From Calliopum simillimum (lineage: Eukaryota > Arthropoda > Insecta > Diptera > Lauxaniidae): a stretch of 64,000 bases of DNA. Location: NCBI GenBank assembly GCA_951812925.1, contig OX638372.1, forward strand, positions 39,058,245 to 39,122,244, written 5' to 3'. Of this stretch, positions 58,418-64,000 are shown one piece after another. Under the pieces are notes generated by a model. That model was not told where the DNA came from. It did no database searches and saw only the letters and a list, made by a program, of their open reading frames with translations. A program made the position numbers and the translations under genes. Position 1 is the first letter of the stretch; each line of letters begins with the position of its first letter.

Positions 58418-58569
58418 ATAGAGATATAACTAATCGATGATTTCTCAGCAAAAATACATTTTTTTTTTTTGTGATATCAACACAATAAAAGCACTGATAC
58501 ACAGAAAAACCAGAACTTAATTCGTCTAAATTTTAATTAAATGCAACTCGTACGTCAAGCTGCCAAGAA

Positions 58570-58752
58570 ATAAATGATTATATACCTCTTCCTCATATAG
58601 GTCGGTGGTGTAGAAGTCTAACAAGTTTGTAATTCTAAATAAAAATAATATATTTCTATCACACGGACGAACCTCGGTTCGAATCCTAGTGCGGCCAGTT
58701 AGATTTTTTTTTTTTTTGTTTGAACTTAACAGTTAGGTAAATAATAGCTAAG

Positions 58753-58789
<37 letters not shown>

Positions 58790-58886
58790 ATTTATTTTAT
58801 TGTTGACCATTGTTACTATATTGACCTAAAATTCTAGTAAAATTTACTAGAAATAAAGCAGTACGAACTATTTTTTTTTCTCCGTG
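58570..58886 (+). mobile_element. tRNA-like composite repeat, family 1, nearly complete copy
   Basis: Order: ATTATATACCTCTTCCTCAT, A-box-like GGTGGTGTAGAAGTCTAACA (58604-58623), TTTCTATCACACGGACGAAC, perfect B box GGTTCGAATCC (58676-58686), TAGTGCGGCCAG, T run, AACAGTTAGGTAAATA, a 30-base A run, TTCTAGTAAAATTTACTAGA and AATAAAGCAGTACGAACTAT, ending T(9)CTCCGTG. The left conserved block seen in other copies is mostly missing. Confidence 0.75.
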
Positions 58887-61277
58887 TTGGTAAAACTTTT
58901 TCAGGCTTTGTGAATATGCATGTATTTGCACCAAAACTAAAATAATAAAAAATAAATTCCTGAAACACTTATTTCACCATTTGTATATTTTCACTATTTC
59001 CAAGAAAAATTCAGTTAACGTTCAAAGTGTGTTTATTCTACATTTTTTAAGTGTAGTATGAGTCACATAAGTGCCTACTTGTAATTTATGTGTTGTCTTT
59101 TTTTCTTTCTTTTTTTTCAAATATTTCATCTAGGTATCAACAACCGTGAATACATCTCTGTGTGAATGTTTTCTTTATTGTATTCTTAAACACTTTAACT
59201 ATTGCGTATTCATTTGCGGCAAAGCATCATCTTGTATTCTGCAGTCTTTTCTTTTTTTTTGCAGCATTAAATTTCTTATGCGTCCCATAGAGTGGCACTT
59301 AAGTAATGAAGTAAAATAACAAAAAAAAAGTGTTAGCAACGCATGATGTGAGTATTAACTATGCTGCATTTGAGTATGGCCAATCATATTTCTGAAAGAG
59401 GAATATATCGCCTGTAGTAATAGACGCAATTAGCGGTTTAAGCTTTAAGTGAGATATGCCTCCCCAAATATGCTTACAATAGAACTTAATGTTCTTGTCT
59501 GACAAAGGGAATTTTAATAACTAAGACTCGCCATTTTTAAATCTTTTTCAGTTTTCAAAGCTCTTTTAGCTGTCGTGTGGAGATCTAGGCCGTGCAGACT
59601 TCAGTTTTCTTTTCCATATTTTTGCTTTTAAACATTTTGTACCATGCCATTTTTCGTGCATTTAAACTTTTTTCGATGTCTCATCATTGAAGTCTTCTAT
59701 TTGTTTTCTTCGAATATTAAACAGCAACCCTGAACTTTGTACAAAACTTTACCGAATGACTGCGTTTTATAGCATTTTTACTATAATAACTTAAAGACAG
59801 GCGAGTAGTCATGTCAGTAACTGTTAAAAGTAGAATATAAATAAAATAAAATTTATTTGCATTCCTGGGCGTAAATTGGGTATAACTCAAATGAACATGG
59901 AACAAACTTCAAATGTTCAACCTTTTGCATATAAAAATTGCTTTATTTCATAGCTGTCACAACAACCAATCGCTGCTGCTGTTATTGTGGAAAATTCACA
60001 ATGAAAGAAAAACATTGACCCGATTTTTCTTTGTCTACACATTGCGTCGTATATACAAATGTACAGCCGTATGCATATGGCTTTACATCGAAGTTACCAC
60101 GAAGAAGCCAAAAGTGACGCCAGTGTTAGCTGCGTAAAAAAGGTAGTAAGTAGCTGAATTAAATAGAAAATCAAAAATAAAATAAAATGTGATTATATCG
60201 TCAACGACGACGACCTTTGAAGAACCCATCCCCCCTCTTCACCTGAATATGTTGATAATAAAAATAAAAGAAACAATGGAAAAACAAAAAAACTTCAACA
60301 AAACATGACAATTTGTTGCGCCAAACCAACGAACCATAACTAAGGGGCGAGGCACTTGCACTGTGAGAACTTGGGCAATTTTTTTTGAGAAAAATACAGA
60401 AAACGAAAAAAAAAAAAAATTATTACTGAATCTAAAAACTTCAAATATTACTCAGAGGGAGTATAAGCTAAAATCATAATATTCTACCAAGTTAGATATA
60501 AGAGATGGTACTTGAAATTTGTTCCCAAGCGTCGGGAAAAATGTGTTTATCTATTGCAAAGGACTGTCCACGTAATATCCAATTTTTTAAGTTAAACTTC
60601 ATTGGCTGAGTTAGGTGTAAAAATTCAAGGCTGCGATTGAATTCCAGTGCATTTCAATTTTGAAGCGACCATTTCATATTTTACTTTCTAAATATATCCA
60701 AAATTTGGACTAGAAATTAAAGAAGAAATCAGGAACTTTCGAACATATTCTGTAGAATAGAAATCGGCAGAAATTCGTATGATATATCAGTGTTATAAGA
60801 GAGAGATATTTTTTTTTTTTTGTAAATTTATGATTTTGGGTTTTCTTGTATCACATAGTACGTAAGAACTGTCATATCTCGGACAAATTTTAATCTATTT
60901 CTATTCTAAAGACTGTGTTCGAAAGCGTTCGACCTTTTTTTTAGTTTTTCATACAAATTTTGAAATAATTTTGAAACTAAAATGGATGCTTCGAAATTTA
61001 AAGTCTGGATCTGAACAAAAATACGCACATATCAAGTCCATGCTATTGAAATTTTTGCATTCATTATTTCCTCTAATAAAAACCACTGCTTGATGGAATG
61101 ATCTTTTATAAATTTTGCCAAAAAATATATTTCGTTTTTCAGTGTATATGACCAGATATGGATGGTTCAATAGAAAACTCCTCTTCATTGAATCTCGTTG
61201 CACGAGCAGCAAATGAGCATGAAAATGAAATAATAGAATAACCATTTATATACAAATACTTGCTGATAAAAACAAGA
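58887..61277. other. Unassigned DNA
   Basis: About 2.4 kb without recognisable genes or complete repeats. 59880-60140 is less AT-rich; the frame 59913-60137 has no known domain. A run of A near 60406-60419 and T near 60811-60821. Confidence 0.35.
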
Positions 61278-61370
61278 AAATAGTAACAACAACAACAACA
61301 ACAATAACAACAATAACAACAGTAACAACAACAACATAACAATAATATCAACAACAATATTACAACAATG
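61278..61370. repeat. Imperfect (AAC)n microsatellite
   Basis: AACAACAATAACAACAGTAAC-type trinucleotides continue for about 90 bp. The Cys/Tyr-rich minus-strand frame over it is not a gene. Confidence 0.9.
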
Positions 61371-61959
61371 AAAAGCTTAAACTATTGACAACTGTTTGGT
61401 TTGGGGAGATGTTCAAATCTCACAATAGAGCAAATAAAATTGAATGGGGGGAGTTTGGCGAGTTACCAGACCAGAAACGTAATATGAGAAAAATACAAAA
61501 TAAATAAATGAACAATACAATGTCATCGTCATAGATGCTTTGGTTTTTTTATGAATAACAAAAACAACAAACAATATGTTTTTCATCAACAATTCATTAG
61601 TTGTCAATTTTTCGTGTTCTTTTGCTGATGTTGTTCAATTTTGCATTGCAATCTTTATAATGTGTTGTCAATTTGAAGAGAATGATATAAGTATAAATTG
61701 TTGACTTGATTACTTTTATGTTTCACACTGAATTTTTTCCCGATATGAAATTCTTATCTGTAGATAACCTGCTCTCGAAAGAATTTATAAGGTTTGAAAA
61801 TTAGTTTTGCTGTTACGCTCATCAAAAATCCGAGAATATTCTATCATGTTCAGTATAATATACAGTTTAACTGTAAAATAACAAGCTAAAATAGGCCATT
61901 CTCTAATTGGCTCAATCCGGGACAAGAAAAAAATTATTTTATACAGGTGGGGCAAAGGT
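61371..61959. other. Unassigned DNA
   Basis: AT-rich; no repeat or gene recognised. Confidence 0.35.
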
Positions 61960-62250
61960 AATAATCCATAATATATGTTCTACGAGCTGCCCTTTATGCT
62001 GTATGATCCATGATATATGGTCTATGATCTGTCCTTTATAGTTTATGGTCTATGGTCAAAAGGATTACGTCGGTTAAGAATTAAAACTCATTAAATGCTT
62101 CGGAATTGTTGAGCACTTAATGAAATGTACCTTTTAACTGATCAATGATCGGTCCTTTATGATCTATGATCCTTTATTTATGGTCTATGATCTGTCCTTA
62201 TGGTTCATAATATGTGGTCTTTGATCTATTTTTTATGGTAGTTTTTATCA

Positions 62251-62513
62251 ACAATATCAAAAAAAAAAAAAAAACATCCAATCAAAAATATCCAAAAAAA
62301 AACATCCAAAAAAAAACATCCAAAAAAAAAAACATCCAAAAATAAAAACAAAAAACATCCTGAAATAAAAGCATCCAAAAAAAAAAAAAAATGCATTAAA
62401 AAAATTTCGAAATATTTTTAGAAGTTTTTATATTTGGATGTTTTTTCTTTGGATGTTTTTTTTTTTTTTTGGATGCTTTTTTTGGATGTTTTTTTTTTGA
62501 TATTTTTGAGTGG
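62251..62513. repeat. Hairpin built of AAAAAAAACATCC tandem repeats
   Basis: The left side has about seven CATCC words separated by 8-11 A residues. The right side has the complementary GGATG words separated by T runs, with a centre near 62410. The whole can fold into one A:T-rich hairpin in which the CATCC/GGATG words pair. Its edges (ATCAACAATATCAAAAAA, TTTTTTGATATTTTTGAG) are also inverted. Confidence 0.82.
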
Positions 62514-62553
62514 AATCCTTTATGGCTTATGATACATAATCTGTGGTCTATGA

Positions 62554-62678
62554 CAGTGGTCGGCAAATTAATGAGTGAGAATTTAAGTTTGAGAGATGAT
62601 AAATTGAAGAAAGAAAAGGATAGAGAGAGCTAGGCAGATTTTTGATTGCACAATTGTGCTATATAATGCCGATCACTG
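62554..62678. mobile_element. hAT-type MITE, 125 bp
   Basis: Termini CAGTGGTCGGCA and TGCCGATCACTG are inverted with one mismatch. The flanking 8 bp GTCTATGA (62546-62553 and 62679-62686) are identical, the size expected for hAT. Because GTCTATGA is also a word of the surrounding array, the duplication alone would be weak; the termini make the call. A truncated relative is at 20555-20645. Confidence 0.85.
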
Positions 62679-62945
62679 GTCTATGATCTGTCAATTATGG
62701 TCTATGTAAATGGTCATAAAATAAGTATGATTTATGATCTGTCCTTGTATTCCATGGTGTATAATAAATGATCTTTGATCTGTTTTTCATAGTCTATGGT
62801 CAATAATAGGTCTATGTTCTGTCCTTTATAGACTAATGTGCATAATCCATAGTTAATGATCTTTCCTTTATTGCTTTTGGTCCATACTCTTTAGTCTATG
62901 GTCCATAACCTTTGATCTATGATGAGTCCTTTATGGTCCATAAAC

Positions 62946-63339
62946 TAAAATTGTTGTAGAATAAAATATAAAAAAAATACACAATTCAACATGCATACAT
63001 CTCAAATCCGACCCGACTTTGGGACAAATATGAAAATCCGGAACATTTCCGGGGCATTTTCGAATCCGGGACGAGAGAGCGAAATCCAGAACTGTCCCGC
63101 AAAATCAGAGGTCATTCAAAACTGAAGTTTAAAGCTTAGAAGTGTTCTATGGGGAATATCTGCTTAAAATTTTTTGTTTGAACTTTACTGTTAATTTATG
63201 TAAAGAATTATTCTATATATATAACAAACTTTCTTAAACATTATCAAATTAGCGCATTACGTAAGCATAACGTAAAAGCCATCAATTGTTCAGATTTCTT
63301 AAGTAATTTTCTTATTAGCAATTTTATCACACAATCAAC
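62946..63339. other. Unassigned DNA upstream of ratchet point 2
   Basis: AT-rich, with a CCGGAACATTTCCGG palindrome at about 63038. No gene. Confidence 0.35.
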
Positions 63340-63394
63340 TCATTTGGCTCAATCATTAATCAATTTGTTTCTTCTTTTTTCTTTACAGGTAAGT
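63340..63394 (+). promoter_or_regulatory. Recursive splice site (ratchet point) 2
   Basis: Branch-like CTCAATCATTAATC (63349-63362), a long pyrimidine tract (TTTGTTTCTTCTTTTTTC) and TTTACAG ending at 63388 are joined directly to GTAAGT at 63389. This is an even closer match than site 1 to the fly ratchet-point consensus, in the same orientation and 49,092 bp downstream. Together they argue that the DNA between them is one segment of a giant plus-strand intron. Confidence 0.78.
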
Positions 63395-63451
63395 CAGCCG
63401 GTCCGAAATGACACAATTTTTCGTCGACTAAATTAATCTCTTCTTTGAGAG
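63389..63451 (+). other. Candidate cryptic recursive-splicing exon, 63 nt
   Basis: A second donor-like GAGAG|GTAGAT at 63452 would define a 63-nt exon after ratchet point 2, matching the 60-nt arrangement at site 1. The donor is weaker than GTAAGT. Confidence 0.35.
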
Positions 63452-64000
63452 GTAGATAAATTAATCCCTTTGATTATAGCAGCAGCAGCAGCTACAGATT
63501 TGGGTAAGAAAGCAAGAAACTCCAGAAGAATTCCAGCACTTGTGCCATTTCTTCTCAGCATTTTAAATTCAAAGAATTCTGCAAAATAAAAAAAACTCCT
63601 AAATAAAACGCATAAATCACGTTGTTGTTGATTACTCATGCTAAGACGCCGCGCCGCGTACTACATTCTCCTCTATACACATCATGGTAGATAGATAGCC
63701 CAACCAGCCAGGCCGTCATTCTGTTGCTGGTTGCTATTGCCATTGCCGCCGCCGTCATTCTTCTTCATTCATGTTGCACGCAGCAACGTGCGGCGCATTG
63801 AGCGTTGCCAATTATTTGCTTTCTTTGTGAAAATCGTGATTTTCTACTTTTTATTAAAGTTTTTTCTTGTTTTTTTTTTTTATTCTCTTTCCAATTTCTT
63901 TTGCTTCGTTTGTGTTTATTAATTTTTCACCTGATACCAATTATCTGACTATTGCTACTGCTGTTGAGAGTTACCTCTTCTGCGTCATATTTCGTTGATG
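63452..64000. other. Low-repeat DNA at the right edge
   Basis: GC-richer than most of the window, with AGCAGCAGCAGC at 63479, GCCGCGCCGCG near 63650 and GCCATTGCCGCCGCCG at 63740. It could be conserved intronic regulatory DNA. No coding frame is convincing. Confidence 0.35.

Larger units (their letters stand above)
61960..62945. repeat. Degenerate array of TGGTCTATGATCTGTCCTTTAT-like units
   Basis: The words GGTCTATG, TGATCTGTCCTTTAT and GATCCATGATATATGG recur irregularly over nearly 1 kb with unit lengths of about 20-40 bp. Two unrelated segments interrupt the array: a hairpin of CATCC repeats (62251-62513) and a hAT MITE (62554-62678). Confidence 0.8.

Noticed and set aside
61139..61357. 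Cys/Tyr-rich minus frame
   Set aside because: It is the translation of an (AAC)n microsatellite.

Overview
The window is AT-rich eukaryotic DNA with no protein-coding gene I can defend. The transposon set (mariner, hAT, PIF/Harbinger-type, TTAA-target elements, a LINE scrap), a Drosophila-like dispersed repeat ending in a CCAG run, and two Drosophila-type recursive splice sites all point to a higher fly (Diptera: Brachycera). The simplest reading is that most or all of the window lies in a giant intron of a plus-strand gene. It has been filled by transposable elements, small inverted-repeat elements and simple-sequence arrays. I cannot name the gene.

Layout. 1-2.3 kb: an 11-bp satellite running off the left edge. 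3.1-4.0 kb: a deleted mariner with TA target duplication. 4.7-5.2 kb: low-repeat DNA with a 35-codon ORF in good start context. 6.8-8.7 kb: a TA-flanked terminal-inverted-repeat (TIR) element and a 0.9-kb foldback. 13.7 kb: a hexamer array. 14.3 kb: first recursive splice site. 15-18 kb: a 74-bp duplication, a 64-bp TTAA element and two families of tRNA-like repeats. 19.5-25.6 kb: hAT, Harbinger-like and other small elements, a LINE reverse-transcriptase tail and a piggyBac relic. 26.0-27.5 kb: UTR-like DNA with an initiator/MTE-like promoter candidate and a donor site. 28-30.4 kb: a dispersed repeat with 142-bp internal repeats and a 0.9-kb foldback. 33.2-34.5 kb: a Penelope/retrozyme-like element with three hammerhead-ribozyme-like motifs. 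34.8-41.7 kb: tRNA-like repeats, two of them split by TTAA insertions. 46.6-50.4 kb: a short Tc1/mariner-type element, a foldback and a 1.2-kb nested TIR element. 50.4-54.3 kb: about 490 copies of an 8-bp unit. 58 kb: another MITE and tRNA-like repeat. 62-63 kb: a degenerate array holding a hAT MITE and a CATCC hairpin. 63.4 kb: second recursive splice site.

Most notable are: (1) the paired recursive splice sites 49 kb apart, each followed at about 60 nt by a possible second donor; (2) the element at 33.2-34.5 kb, flanked by a 14-bp duplication, with two direct and one inverted copy of a unit containing a hammerhead-like fold; (3) a repeat family with a tRNA-like A/B-box module in its interior; (4) two TTAA insertions whose empty sites can be read from other repeat copies in the same window. 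All calls come from reading the sequence by eye; no alignment, folding or database search was run.
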